Source: Silurus meridionalis (Eukaryota > Chordata > Actinopteri > Siluriformes > Siluridae). From it: 64,000 nt of DNA. Below are positions 1 through 12,614 of this stretch, piece after piece. Location of the stretch: NCBI RefSeq assembly GCF_014805685.1, contig NC_060886.1:24911608-24975607 (forward strand), given 5' to 3'. The first letter of the stretch is position 1, and each line of letters starts with the position of its first letter. The position numbers were made by a program, and so were the translations under genes. The notes under the pieces are model-generated. The model searched no databases, was not told the DNA's origin, and saw nothing but the letters and a program-made list of their open reading frames with translations.

Positions 1-922
1 GATAAAAAGGTTATGAAGTTATAGTGTATAAGTTTAGTGCCTATAAGTGGGTTCCATGTTAGTTTATCCCCATTATGACACATCATCCCAATGTGAATTG
101 TAAAATGGAAAGAATAAGTCAAATGCTGCACAACAAAGAGGTCTGTGCTTTACAGAACAAATGAATAATGACACAAAACATATAGTGAAAACCACCCAAT
201 TGCTTCTAAACAGAAAGTGTTTAAAGGTTCTAAAATGTCAGAATGAAGGCGTCTATGGGTTCCAAATTTCAGGACGTCAAAGTATTTGATTGTTTAAGTA
301 TAAAAATACTTTTTTGTTTATGTTTTGTTCAATTTTTGAAAATGGAGAAAATATCTACAAATGGCAGTCATTTTTAAATGTTTAATTTTTTTGTCAATAT
401 AATAATTTAAAGACATCATTTTAATCACATCTATTCATTTCTAAATTACAACTAATGTGTACTAATGCAAAAAGTTTTAATATTGTGTCGCTATTCAAAC
501 ACCAATAAAAAAACAAACCTGTATTAATTCTACTACATTCGTCCAAAGTCAATGAAAAAAATGAGATTGCAGAAATTACTTTTTTTATCATGTAGGAAAC
601 TTCAACTAACTCTGAAAGCCCCTCATGCAATCACATGGTCCTTCAGACATGCAGCAAAATCCCAGAACACCGTCCACTCCAGATAAATATTGATCACGGA
701 TGGTTTTAATTACTTTTGTAAATTGAGCAATTTTGGTATTCTCTCTTGACTCCCTGTGGAATGTAAATGTGTGTGTATGTGTGTGAGGGGGAAAAAAGAG
801 AATACTGAGACCTATAAATCATGCTGGATACATAATTCATTGCAAGTGTGTGAAAAGGACAAGACAAGATGCTTTGGATCATTGCAAATAACATATGGCC
901 TAGTGTCTCGTCTTCACACTGG

Positions 923-925
<3 letters not shown>

Positions 926-970
<45 letters not shown>
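926..970. repeat. GT dinucleotide microsatellite
   Basis: About 22 uninterrupted GT units. Confidence 0.97.
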
Positions 971-971
<1 letters not shown>

Positions 972-1239
972 CCTTGGATAAGAGCTCCAGTGCTTCAGCA
1001 AGCCTCTTTTAATCCTGTGAAATATATTTTGCCTCCCGTGGGGAGAGTGACTGATACGTTGTAATGGTTTATGCACAGATTTTAAAAGCGGACAGTAGCT
1101 CATATATTACATTTTCTAATGTTTATAGGAGGGATCGAACGCTCTTTAATCACTAAGGGGAAAAAATACGGTGGAAATTATCATCTTGTTGCTGACAACT
1201 GCAGTTAATTGCATCATAAATACTTTGGGAATGTAGTCG

Positions 1240-1500
1240 GGTCATTTGTAACCATCACCGCTCGAAAATATCTGTGTGTGGTAGGACCTGTGAGGATCTC
1301 TCCTCACAGAATGCCAGCAGCCTGACCTCAGGAGAGTGAGCGCTGCTCTCAGGTAGATTACTCTGTGGAATAGCAGTCTTTGAAGTTTGGGAGCGAGGGA
1401 GAGATACTGCGGGATTGGGACGACCCTTGTGATGACCTCAGCGCTAAAATGCTCAGGCAAGCGCACCAGGAGTGCATTTCTCCATGCAGTCTTCATCAGA
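1240..1500. promoter_or_regulatory. Candidate conserved non-coding block
   Basis: About 260 bases of balanced composition (near 50% GC) without repeats in a very AT-rich desert. It includes GTGATGACCTCAGCGC (AP-1/CRE-like). No convincing coding frame. Conservation is suspected only from composition. Confidence 0.25.
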
Positions 1501-1714
1501 GGATCTCCTCCTTGTCAGAAGAGCACTCCAGGGCCTACACCCAACTTTAAAAGATGAGCAAGGCAGCCAGAGCAGCTGGGGCAATGACCCAAATCTGAGG
1601 AGACCTGGATGAGGATGTTGGGGTGACTCTGGTCAGCTGGACTGAACTGGGTGACTCGAGAGAATGAAGGTAAAACAAAGTGGCAATGCATTAAAAAAAA
1701 AATCTCAGAAAGAG

Positions 1715-1717
<3 letters not shown>

Positions 1718-1756
<39 letters not shown>
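1718..1756. repeat. CA dinucleotide microsatellite
   Basis: About 19 CA units. Confidence 0.97.
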
Positions 1757-1758
<2 letters not shown>

Positions 1759-3539
1759 ACTGAGAAAAATGTGGGCCTCCTACTGAGGGACTGACATTTA
1801 ATGGTCTTGGAAACATTTCTTTAATTTCACTTTCTTTCCGACTTTTCAAGGTAATTACTGCAGCTTTGATTTAATGTGATCTAAGAAAATGGACCAGATC
1901 TATTTTCAAACAAAGTTGGAATATGAAAGTAGGTTGAGTTGATTTTTTTTATGTATATTTTACATTTTTAAAGGATTTATCATTTTATTTTTATATTTTT
2001 CAGTTATTTTATTAGATTTTTTTAATCAGATTTTTTTTGTAGATAAATTCTCATTGCCTCCGTCTCACCTCAGCCTGACAGTGACCGAATACAGATCTGA
2101 AATATTGTTATGCAGTCTGAAAAGTGAGGCCCTATTCAAATCAATACAAGTGCAAACATGCTCCCTAACTCCCAGCTCCCTAACAGCATCTCCCCACAGT
2201 CTCATGGATTGCAAGGAGAGATAGTAGTGTGACATGAATTGCGATCCACATGTAGATGTCCAACATTGTATTGCTGCTCTGGGATCGAGACCTGTATTGT
2301 TATTTTGTGGGGATGCCATTACAACATAACCTGCAAATAATTATCTATATACATTCAGTGGAATAATACATGGGAGAAATGAGGTCAGGGGAAAAATATT
2401 TGAGAATAGTTGCAGTTTCTGCATTAGATACCAAAAATCAAAACGCTATATAATAAGTCTATAATATATAAAAACTAGTAAATATATGGGCACAATAAAT
2501 GGATGCAAAACCTAGTCAGATAGATTTGGCTAATGAATAAAAATAAATTCTAATAAATAGAATTTGGAAGATAAATTTGCAACAAATAAAAAAAAATAAA
2601 AATATATCATATATTTTATATAATTGTAATAAATAAAAGCCTTCAAATCCAGAATGTTATTGTTCACATACACAACAATACAACATGCAGTGGAATATTT
2701 GTCTGGATTATTTGTGACATATATTAAATATAATTATTATTATAGATTTTGCTCTAAAATAAATGTCATTAAATTTGCTCAGAATTAAAGCAGAATTTAT
2801 TTGTAAAATTTCTGTACCTGTAAACCAAGTTTTAATAGATTTTCTGCAATGCTTCTACCATTTTTAGTGTTTTTTTTATGTTAAAAGTGTTTATGCATTG
2901 TGAAAATTCAACCTTCATAATCATAAAGATTGTGGCCAGAAATGTGTACAAAAAAACGAACAATAAAAAAAGCTGAAATTAGGAAAGTGTGATCATAACG
3001 AAATAAATGCCTTTCATTTAGGGGTGCTAGTTTCGTATGTTTTTTATATATATCTTATAACAATAAAAATAATAAGGATTAAATTAATATTAGATTTAAT
3101 AGGGAAAATTTGGGAGCATTCACAGAGCTCCAAGGCAGTCCATGCAGGCAACTTTCTCACTACTAATGTAAAAACATGCTCAGCATCTGTTTTTGAGTGT
3201 TTTTAAGCTCCATGAGCATCAGTTAATCAGCCCAGCTGGGGATAAACACAACCTGATAAGTTCCAGCACCTTCCATAGATGCAGCAATGCTCCTGCAGTC
3301 TGCGGTCTTATCGCACATCCAGCTCTCCTCCACTCCGAATGGCCATCACTGCCGTCCACTCATCCTCCCTCTATCCCTTTTCCTTTCCAGCTCTTTCATC
3401 TGTGCTACTCTATAAGCCTTCTGGAATAGCAGCATAAACCACCGTCTATCTCGCAGGTTCTGATCTCCCTGAATTCGATTTATTGCTCTTTGAATTGCAG
3501 TTACAAAATGATGTCCTTTTTCTCCCTGTACAAGCCCAC

Positions 3540-3542
<3 letters not shown>

Positions 3543-3587
<45 letters not shown>
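3543..3587. repeat. TC dinucleotide microsatellite
   Basis: About 22 TC units, uninterrupted. Confidence 0.97.
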
Positions 3588-3590
<3 letters not shown>

Positions 3591-4788
3591 TTTCTCTGGC
3601 ATCAAACTGGCTGAATTGGTTGCTGTATTTATACAGCTCCAACTGAGATAAGAGTTGCGGCTCAGTGTGTACTTGAGCAAGCTTGAGAGGCTTTTTGCGA
3701 CTCATGTTACATCTGTTTTCACTCTGAAAAAAATAAAATAAATCTTAGGTTGTCACTCCATTCACTTTTTCATGGTCCCTTTATTTATTTTACCACGACT
3801 CTGTTGTGTGTATGTGTTTGTGTAGTGAAGAGATATTGTACGGGTTTTATTGGCTATGTTCAGGTGTATTGGCTGTATTGTTAATAGCTCCACTGTTGTT
3901 AAAGGAATTATGCACCTGAGCTCAATATGTGAGTGTGTTTTATTAGCTCAGCTCACCTGCTCAGCCACTGGCGTGTCCTAAAAATCTCATAAAACCCCAA
4001 ACAACAACAACATGTATGTGATGTGTTGATTAGTGAGATGCAAAGATTGGAAAGAAGCACTATTTATTGTCTCCTGTGTACCCTTTTTTTATTTTCTTTT
4101 TTTTATTTAGTCAAACTAGTGGAGAGAGAAAGAGTAGAATTTTTTGATCATGTTCATTTCATAACACGTGCCAAAGTGGATGGTGAGCTCTTGAAAAATG
4201 CAAACTAGATGCATTGCAGAAAATCATTGCCAAAGTGGGTTTTTCAAAAAAAAAAAAAAAAATGTTTGCATGGTGTGTTCTAGATTAATTCAGACAAATC
4301 AAATGGTGCATTCTGGAAGAACTCAAACTAAAAGCATCATAGTTTCTAGAATTATTTTATCAAAACACATTGTCGATTCTAGAAAAAAATTCTGTGTCAA
4401 TTGTCTCAAGTGTTGGTGAAGTTTTCAATGAAAAAAAGGTGCATGGCGCATTTTTAAAGGATTTCGACAAAGAGTACAGGGTGAATTATTACTGTAGGTT
4501 TTTAACAGTTACCTACCCATTACAGATTTACCTACACTAACTGACTAGACTGGAGCCTAAAGATTAAATCAAATATGATACCTTCTTGACTTTTTCATTT
4601 AAAGCTTTGTTGCAATTGATATTATCCTCACCCTGTCAATATCTATGGCCATGAGCTGCTCCCAGATATCAGTTCGAAGTTTGTCCTGGAACTTGTGCAG
4701 AAATGTTTCTTTTAAACAGATTAGCTTTAATTGTGGAACCTATAAGAGAGCTTTTTTGAAGTGGTAAAATTGATAAAAAAATTAAATG

Positions 4789-4888
4789 CTAGGCATGTCT
4801 CCAGCTCCCAGGTCTGTCTAGGGTTGTGCTTTGCACCCCCAGTGAGACATACAGCTGGAGGACAGAACGGTCTCAGTTGAGAAATAAG

Positions 4889-4951
<63 letters not shown>

Positions 4952-5100
4952 AGCCGCACCAAACTGGCAGATGTTAAAACTTCGGCATACAAGATACACG
5001 GTGGTCCTTAGATGTTTCTTTACCAGTAATCAGAGGAGCCCATTCAAATTCGCTACAGGATACATCACAGGTTAAATGTTGCATTATGAACAAGTGTGTG

Positions 5101-5104
<4 letters not shown>
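4789..5104 (+). repeat. Duplicated block, copy 1, with internal GA microsatellite
   Basis: GGCATGTCTCCAGCTCCCAG, CCCCCAGTGAGACAT, CAGCTGGAGGACAG, GGTCTCAGTTGAGAAATAAG, a GA repeat (4892-4950) and ACTGGCAGATGTTAAAAC occur in the same order as in copy 2 at 7874-8164. Both copies also run into a GT microsatellite. Non-coding. Confidence 0.75.

Positions 5105-5170
<66 letters not shown>
5105..5170. repeat. GT dinucleotide microsatellite
   Basis: About 33 GT units directly after duplicated block copy 1. Confidence 0.97.
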
Positions 5171-5172
<2 letters not shown>

Positions 5173-5844
5173 AGATAGTTGCTTAATGTGTGTCAACATA
5201 TATCATTATTAGATATTCAGGTGCATTTGTGTAGCAAATCTCTAAACTGTGCTGAAATGGCTCTGCACTCCAACAATTCAGCAACTTTGAGGTAAATACT
5301 CCTTCAAGATTTTGGCCCAGTCTTGCAACTGGAAGCCCTCTGCTCTGATATTGTGCTCAAATTGGCAGGTGGTGAGGTCGGGACCATGAGGGATGCTCAC
5401 CGCTCCTCCTGGGACCCCACTTGGCCAGCTCTCATCCTCATAATTATAATAAATTTGACATTTCACAGATAATATTGATTTCTCTATTTTAGCATTTCAC
5501 CATAGGTGACATAGTCTAGCGTCAAGAATGAAATTTCTATTGATCTCCTGCGCATTAATCCCTCTTGTGTATGTGATCATTTTTATAAGACCTTTTACCG
5601 CACATAAATCAATATTTCATATCTGCCGCTGCGACGGAGGAGATGTCATATTTGTAAACTGCGGCTTGACACCAACGATTCTTTTTCCCTGCTCCGGCTG
5701 CAACTGTGCAAGACCAGTCAATTTGAGTGCCTGCAAAAAAGGCAAAAGGATACAAAGGGCTGAGAGGAGGAGAGGAAAAACAGACAGGCCCTGCTCCCTC
5801 CTCCTCTCTTACCCCCCACCTCTAACGATGAAATAGCATTTTAG

Positions 5845-6010
5845 AAGGGAAATTAGCTAGTGGGTGGTAAGCGATGCATAATTAAAATGAATTGGCTAAC
5901 CGCCGCAATTGATTAGGCCTCTCCAACACTGGATTTATTGACCACAACACTAATTTGGCTGTTAACTTCTCATTGGTGTAGTTCTTTGTTCTGGGAAAGT
6001 GTAGCCTGTG
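5845..6010. promoter_or_regulatory. Candidate enhancer rich in homeodomain motifs
   Basis: Contains GCATAATTAAAATGAATTGG, CCGCAATTGATTAGGCC and ACACTAATTTGGCTG, a density of TAAT/ATTA cores and CAATTGATTAGG typical of vertebrate developmental enhancers. No coding frame and no repeat signature. Confidence 0.35.
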
Positions 6011-7439
6011 TTTTCCTGTCAGCTCTGTAATCAGACAGTCTCTCCAGAGCAGAGCCTGTTTTAGCTCGATCGGGGTACTTTGTTAACATTGTGTATATAT
6101 GGATGAAACTGTTTTGACCAAGATGTTAAGAAGATTAAATAGTATTTTTGTTTTCCTGAGGCTTGTATGAATATGCATCAAATGAAATCATTTGAGTATT
6201 TAGTCATCCATTGCAAAAAATACATTTATTTTGAAAAAGTTGTTCATTTTCCCCTGGGATTCGTTGTCACTACATCAGAAGCTGAACCAATCAAAATTGG
6301 TGGGGCCTTTTTTTTTCCCTCTTTTTTTATTTTTTTTATAATTTTTTTTTTTGTATTTCCAGAAAATAAATAAGCAATTACCGCACACTTTTCTTCATTT
6401 GTAGGAAATGAAAGAATCTTTCTAAGATTACAAGATTTCGGAGAGCAAAAGAACATCCAAAGGTAGCCGAGATAACAGAGCGTACCTATAATAAGGTTTT
6501 ATCATATCGTTAAGTAATGATACAAGGTCATTAATACACTAAATTATTTTTAAAATTAGGTAAATGAAAAAACCTGCATATTCGTTGTAAAAAAGTAATA
6601 AATAAATAAATAAAAATGTACACAAAAAAACAATTCATAAAATTGTATTTAAAAAACTGAATAAGGAATTAAACACCATCATGGTTTCATAACTCAATTA
6701 AAAATAATAATTAAATAAAACTTGGTGATGATAGGGTGGATTGTGTTTTATTCCTGTAAACCAACTTCCTAATAATTACAATGATTTATTAAGTAAATAG
6801 TGACAGTATTATCCATTTACACTTACACTCAACAAGCTGGTTTCTGTTATAACAGGTATAACGGTTTACTTTTTTCTCGTTTAAAGTTAATAAGACAAAA
6901 ATATTAAAATATCAAGAAACTGGGATGTTCCCATGTTGGTAAAAATTCGTTTAGACTGCTACAAATTGCTGATATTGTCGAATAAACATCTCCTTACAGA
7001 AAAGTATTGTGTATTTTTTTTATTATTGACACTTGGTAACATCATAGTGATGTTGCTATAGGAGATGGAGTATAAACTTGAAAGAAATGAAGAAACTTGA
7101 TCTCCAGAATCGAAAGTTCGAATTTATATTAAAACCAAATAAAAGTGCATTATTCATTCAGAGATCATTATGTTTTGCTTTCGAATGCAGTGGAATTGGA
7201 AAGAGAAAGAAACGTCCTGTCAGTGCTCCTGAAGATTTCCAACCAGTTAGCTGCAAGGTTTTGTTATGTGGCTTGGAAAGGGACATGACAGTGAGAGAAT
7301 GCATGCCTGTTTGGTGAAAAAAAAAATAAAAATAAAAATCCAGTCACCAGACACCTGACCTTTTCCAGTTTTTCGTTCAACTTGTCCCTTTTTTTTCCCC
7401 TCCTGCCAATGAAAGCTCTTTGTACGGTGCCTCAAGAAG

Positions 7440-7640
7440 GCCAATACATTAAGAGCATATGCTAATTCCACCAGTCACTCCTAATTGATGCCGTTTTACC
7501 AAGTATACAAGACTTCTGTCCACAATGGACCTGTTTCTGCCAGCTACACGGAGACAGAGCTCTGTAATTTCTTTAGCGAAAGAGCTCGCCTATTGCCGTG
7601 CCATTATTGCAAATTATAAGGCTTCCTTCAGGATACATTA
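7440..7640. promoter_or_regulatory. Candidate conserved non-coding block
   Basis: Contains GCATATGCTAATTCCACC (octamer-like ATGCTAAT), CTCCTAATTGATGCC and CATTATTGCAAATTATAAGG. Non-repetitive and frameless, with composition unlike the surrounding AT-rich desert. Confidence 0.35.
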
Positions 7641-7717
7641 AGTGCTATTCTCGTTTATTTTTTAAAGGCCATCCTTCTTTTTTCTTTTGTCTCTGTCTAT
7701 TATCTTTTATCCCTCTA

Positions 7718-7721
<4 letters not shown>

Positions 7722-7804
<83 letters not shown>
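7722..7804. repeat. Compound CT-GT microsatellite
   Basis: A CT run (7722-7760) abuts a GT run (7761-7804, one interruption). Confidence 0.97.
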
Positions 7805-7805
<1 letters not shown>

Positions 7806-7873
7806 ATGTGTTTCTTTGTCACTCTGTGGTCTGTCTTTTTTTGGTGAGGTGAAATCAATAAGACGTCAAAAGG

Positions 7874-7991
7874 CGGGCATGTCTTTAGCTCCCAGGCCTG
7901 CCTGTGGTGGTCTTTTACACCCCCTGTGAGACATCATCTTCATATAACAGACAGCTAGAGGATAGGCAGGTCTCAATCGAGAAGTCAAGAA

Positions 7992-8048
<57 letters not shown>

Positions 8049-8159
8049 AGTCTAAGTGCACTGGCAGATGTTAAACATCCAGCACAAAAGATGCACGATG
8101 CACAAACCTGATCCCTTTTATCAGCAGTTACATCCATTTGGAGTTTGCACTACTAATAA

Positions 8160-8164
<5 letters not shown>
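7874..8164 (+). repeat. Duplicated block, copy 2, with internal GA microsatellite
   Basis: GGGCATGTCTTTAGCTCCCA, CCCCCTGTGAGACAT, CAGCTAGAGGATAG, GGTCTCAATCGAGAAGTCAA, a GA repeat (7994-8047) and CACTGGCAGATGTTAAACAT parallel copy 1 in direct orientation about 3.1 kb away. Divergence is substantial, so it is either an old tandem duplication or two copies of a dispersed family. Confidence 0.75.

Positions 8165-8208
<44 letters not shown>
8163..8208. repeat. GT dinucleotide microsatellite
   Basis: About 22 units, directly after duplicated block copy 2. Confidence 0.97.
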
Positions 8209-8210
<2 letters not shown>

Positions 8211-8482
8211 GTTTAGATCAAATGTAATGATTATAATGTAATATCTTTTCCGTAGCATACATGCAAATCTGCATATCTATCCTTGCAGGGACCTTCCATT
8301 GACAGATACTAATTAATATTAGGCAACACTTAAATCCAAATGCATTATTTAATTTAATTTAATTTTATTTTATTTTTCTCTGGTAAAATAAGGCAAAAGA
8401 AAAAGAAAAAAATTTAAACAAAAAAAGAATTAATGATTAAAATTTGTATCTATTTGGTCCACAACAAGATGGGTGAAGACAT

Positions 8483-8483
<1 letters not shown>

Positions 8484-8540
<57 letters not shown>
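8484..8540. repeat. CA dinucleotide microsatellite
   Basis: About 28 uninterrupted units. Confidence 0.97.
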
Positions 8541-8542
<2 letters not shown>

Positions 8543-8843
8543 CTCTCTGTCTCTCTGTATCGCCCTCTCACTGCTATCTCTCTGTCCAACTCTGGCTCCT
8601 TATCCCTGTTTCTCCTCTTCATGGGGCTGTGAGGGTATGCCATGATTCCTCTCCTCTGTCAAAGATCTATCGCTCCTGTCACTCCTCTAATGTTCTGTGA
8701 GTGTGTTCCCTCATTCTTGGTAATGGTGATGGAGCGACTGTCTGAAGGCCTTTAGTTCTTTCTGCACATATTGGAAAAAGGGGGATGACCCTTCGGATCA
8801 CCACCTTTTAACACCATCACAACACTGATGTGTGCATGGCATG

Positions 8844-8846
<3 letters not shown>

Positions 8847-8907
<61 letters not shown>
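8847..8907. repeat. GT microsatellite with short GA end
   Basis: About 26 GT units ending in GAGAGA. Confidence 0.97.
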
Positions 8908-8908
<1 letters not shown>

Positions 8909-10330
8909 TTTGAGTGAGGAGAGACACAATACCATCTGTCTATCAGTTTCTCTATATGTGGATGCTTTTCTGTCCTCAGGATGAACTGACTATCAATTGT
9001 CTTTTATCTATCACAAGGTGAAGGACATTTGACCTCATAGTGGCATCGCTGTCCTGGTGACATGATCCATAGTGTTTTGTCTCTATTGTTGTCTTGTTGA
9101 GCGCTGATGACACCGTACACATCGCAGACAAAATAAATAGTTTTTAAAAATCACATTTTCATTATTCAAATTATGTAATCCAGATTCAATTAACACACAA
9201 ATTAAATACCAAATCATAATATTATATTTCAATTTTATATTACACACAAATTTTATCTTGTGCACATTCTGCATATTTTGGTAGGATTTTTGTTTAATAC
9301 TCACCTGGTAATTAAATTTTTACCAATTAGTTACTGCATTTTTTTTTTCCCATAATATCATGTATGATTGCTTGAATTTACAATTTGGTGAAAGACTGCT
9401 GGAATACACCTTTGAGTATTTTTCATGCGATCACATTTTACTCCATAATTGTGTGGATAAACATGTCGTCTATTAAATGTATGTTGGAGGGTGTTTCAAA
9501 TTAAAGTCTAAAAGGTTTGACATGAATTTGATAAATGAGAGAATTATTTTTTTCTGGTCACCCATTGAGTGCCATCACCCATATCTGGAACAATTGCACT
9601 GGATTAATAATTGATGGATTGATGATTGTCTAAAAAAAAAAATAAACACTTTATTTGTACATTGTTACATATTTGCAACTACCATTGCTTTATTTAACCA
9701 CTGTTGTATTTCCACATAGGTTCTTAAATTGTTCTTCATGAAGATGCATTGATGTACATTATGGTTCAACATCCATGGAACTTGTAATTGTACTAAAGGT
9801 ATTTTGTAGTCGAAAAATGTTCTTCAGCGTAAAAGAATAGTTTACACATAATCTCAAATGCTTATCATATATACTCTAATATAAAGAAGTTAACAAACTT
9901 GAACTGAATAGGTTGAAAATAAGTGAATAAATGAATGAATGAATTAATTAATTGAACTAATAGTTTAATCAATGAACATGTGAATAACATTACATTTCAA
10001 CTGCAAAATATTTTATCTGCAAAACTTTTTTTAGCCGAGTGATGTTGAACGGCTGACTCTTAATCCTGGTGGGCCTGCACCTGAACGACATTCAACCACT
10101 GCAAATGATCTAGAATGTAGTCACATTACTTGTTTTTAACCATCTTAAGTTTTCTTATATTACCTCACTAATGCTCACCTACAAAGTCAACACCCCTTTA
10201 CCTCTCATCACATATATATTGGTACTTCTTAAAAAAAAACACCCTGCTTTCTAAATATTTTTTTTCCCCAACAGACTGTGTCCTAATGAACCAGTATTAG
10301 AATGTATTTATTGATAAAGACTTCATAACA

Positions 10331-10387
10331 CTTTGTAAGTCACTCGGGTTAAGGGCATCTGCTAAATGCCATAAATGTAAATGTGAA
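10331..10387 (+). repeat. 3' tail of a short dispersed element, copy A
   Basis: CTTTGTAAGTCACTCGGGTT followed by AAGGGCATCTGCTAAATGCC and ATAAATGTAAATGTGAATG. This is the tail of a very common short element in fish genomes and matches copy B at 59131 with few changes. The element body upstream is not resolved. Confidence 0.55.
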
Positions 10388-11059
10388 TGAGTTGATTTAA
10401 TTGTTTATTGCAAATGTTATTTATATTAAGGTTCAAAAATTGTATGTCCTGGATCATGGCTAAGAGAGAAGTTAATTCATTTTTATTATGTTAAATGTAA
10501 AAGTTTGGCTCTTGGAGTTTTTTTTATAACACTGGAAATGGTTCTTTATGGAAATGGAAAATTTATGCCAATTTTTCCAGGTACCTTTTTCCTTTTTTTC
10601 TTTGTTATGTGTTTAATACAAAATTCACCTACTATGTCCAGAAAGAATGTTTTAATAAATGTTGCTGAATAATTTCCCCCTCGATTATTGTGCGTTACAA
10701 TCTTTAAACTTAAAGATACCGTTAGCTAATGAACATCATTTTTGAAGTATGATTGTCATATTTGTTCATATATTTTGTTCATTCATTAAACAATCATTAA
10801 ATATAGTAATTGAAAAAGTTATTGTTATTCATTAAAGAGTTATTGATTCTTTTTATTAAGTTTTTTCTTCTTTTTTAGGCAAACTATATTTACTGCAAAT
10901 GATGATCATTGTCATTTTCAATAACGATCGATTTGGAGTCTAGAATTACTTATCATGGTGCTGATAATATTGCTTTGTCCTATGTAGCCTCTGCCCAGGA
11001 TTCCCAGAGATGTTTTGTTTGAAAGGACGACGTTAAAGTATTTTTTGATTTATCTCCAT

Positions 11060-11240
11060 TTGTTAAGAGACTTTGACCTTTGTGAAATTTAATTCCACAA
11101 AATATAAAATGTTTAGTTTTGCCTCCAAGAGAACAAATGGCGCTTTCGAGGGGCACGAGAACGCCATTGTTGATGGCGGAGATATTTAATCGTGCGGAAT
11201 TAACAACCGTCATGGTTTCCGAAGATTAGATTAAGAAGCT
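11060..11240. promoter_or_regulatory. Candidate enhancer with a perfect NBRE (NR4A binding site)
   Basis: TGACCTTT at 11074-11081 is the reverse complement of the NBRE octamer AAAGGTCA bound by NR4A receptors as monomers. Downstream are ACAAATGG and CATTGTTGATGG (SOX-like). The block is non-repetitive. Confidence 0.35.
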
Positions 11241-11699
11241 ATTTTTCTATTTCCCAATGCACTTGATAAGCCGTAGTTAAAAGTATCCATTTGTTCTTTC
11301 TATGTAACCGAATAAACAATATGTATATTTACGTTTTTTTCCCCGAATGAAATTCAATCAAAATGCACATATTACATTGAGGCCCAGTGAAGGGAGACTG
11401 AAATTAAATTTGGCAGGCAGGAATTCAGTTACAGAGTTAAAGACTTAAAAAAAAAAAAAAGTCAGACTAGCTCTCTGGGTAAAAATGCTTAAGCTTTGTT
11501 TTCAATTTGTTGTGATCGTTTCTTTGCATGATGTCTATTTGTTAAAAACACTGCGCTATACATCTTACGTTGCATTGGGTTTCTTTGTGTATGCTTGTAA
11601 GTCTGTATCTTTGACAAGGCTTTGATATTACTGTCAGGCTTCCATGTTTTGATAGACTAAAAACTATTAATTCCAGCTTTTGACTATAATAGATGCTTT

Positions 11700-11930
11700 A
11701 ATTTATGACCCCCTTCCCCCATCCCTCCACCCGGGCCATGGGTCGCCGTCAGCCGGTGCTTTAATAACAGCATTATCCCGGAAGGTCCCGGTGTTGGAAT
11801 AAATCACACAAGAAGCTCTAGATGGAGATAGATTGGGAGGAGTAATTAGGCAAGCCTCTATGCCTCCTTCAATGCCACTCATTTAGCACACACTCTTTAT
11901 CAGTCTCCGCCTCAGACCAGCACATTGCCC
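11700..11930. promoter_or_regulatory. Candidate conserved non-coding block
   Basis: GC-richer segment with GGGCCATGGGTCGCCGTCAG, GGAGTAATTAGGCAAGC and CAATGCCACTCATTTAGC; non-repetitive, no frame, ending at a GT microsatellite. Confidence 0.3.
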
Positions 11931-11937
11931 TATATGT

Positions 11938-11939
<2 letters not shown>

Positions 11940-11982
<43 letters not shown>
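11940..11982. repeat. GT dinucleotide microsatellite
   Basis: About 21 units. Confidence 0.97.
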
Positions 11983-11985
<3 letters not shown>

Positions 11986-12551
11986 GAGAAAGGATTTCAA
12001 ATTCCTTCGTTATGTCATGGCAGAGACAGATCCTGTACAGCTGGGTGTCACTGGCTCTTGCTCTCCGTGCGACGCGTAGCACAGTTGGAAGGGTCTTAAT
12101 TGGAAGGAGTCGACTACACACACCCAACATGAAGACGGCCTCTGACGGAGGAAGACATGGGACATGATGCTTAGCCTTTTTTGGCACACCTTTCTCTCTT
12201 TTTCTCTTCCTATGTCTCTCGCTCTTTACACCCATACACACAGTCTTTTTCGAATCTGTGGTCAGCATTAGTGTTGTATGGGCTCTCTGTCCACTTGGCC
12301 TTATGTTCACATGTCACAATCTTCGATACAAGTGTATAAGTATGTCTGTCTCAGCAGATATGAGTCCCACATGTGTGGAAGCTTTTCCTTACTGGCTTGA
12401 AGTCATTTGCCTGATACAGATTTTTCTTTATTCTATACAAAATGTTCTTTGCTTCAGTGTTATTTAGGAACACTTCAAATATTATTAATTCATTTCTGCC
12501 TCAAGGCTCCATTGTAGCTTCTTCCATTATAAACTTTGTGTTTGCTGTTGA

Positions 12552-12554
<3 letters not shown>

Positions 12555-12613
<59 letters not shown>
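12555..12613. repeat. GT dinucleotide microsatellite
   Basis: About 29 units. Confidence 0.97.

Positions 12614-12614
<1 letters not shown>

Larger units (their letters stand above)
1..4788. other. AT-rich intergenic desert
   Basis: No credible gene. Open frames are short, repeat-driven or composition-driven. It holds the microsatellites listed, one candidate conserved block (1240-1500), and an A-run at 4247-4261. Confidence 0.7.

Noticed and set aside
5528..5836. 102-codon plus-strand open frame starting MKFLLISCALIPLVYVIIF, signal-peptide-like
   Set aside because: No recognised family, the cysteine spacing fits no known secreted protein, and there is no splice or promoter context; a chance frame beside a candidate regulatory block.
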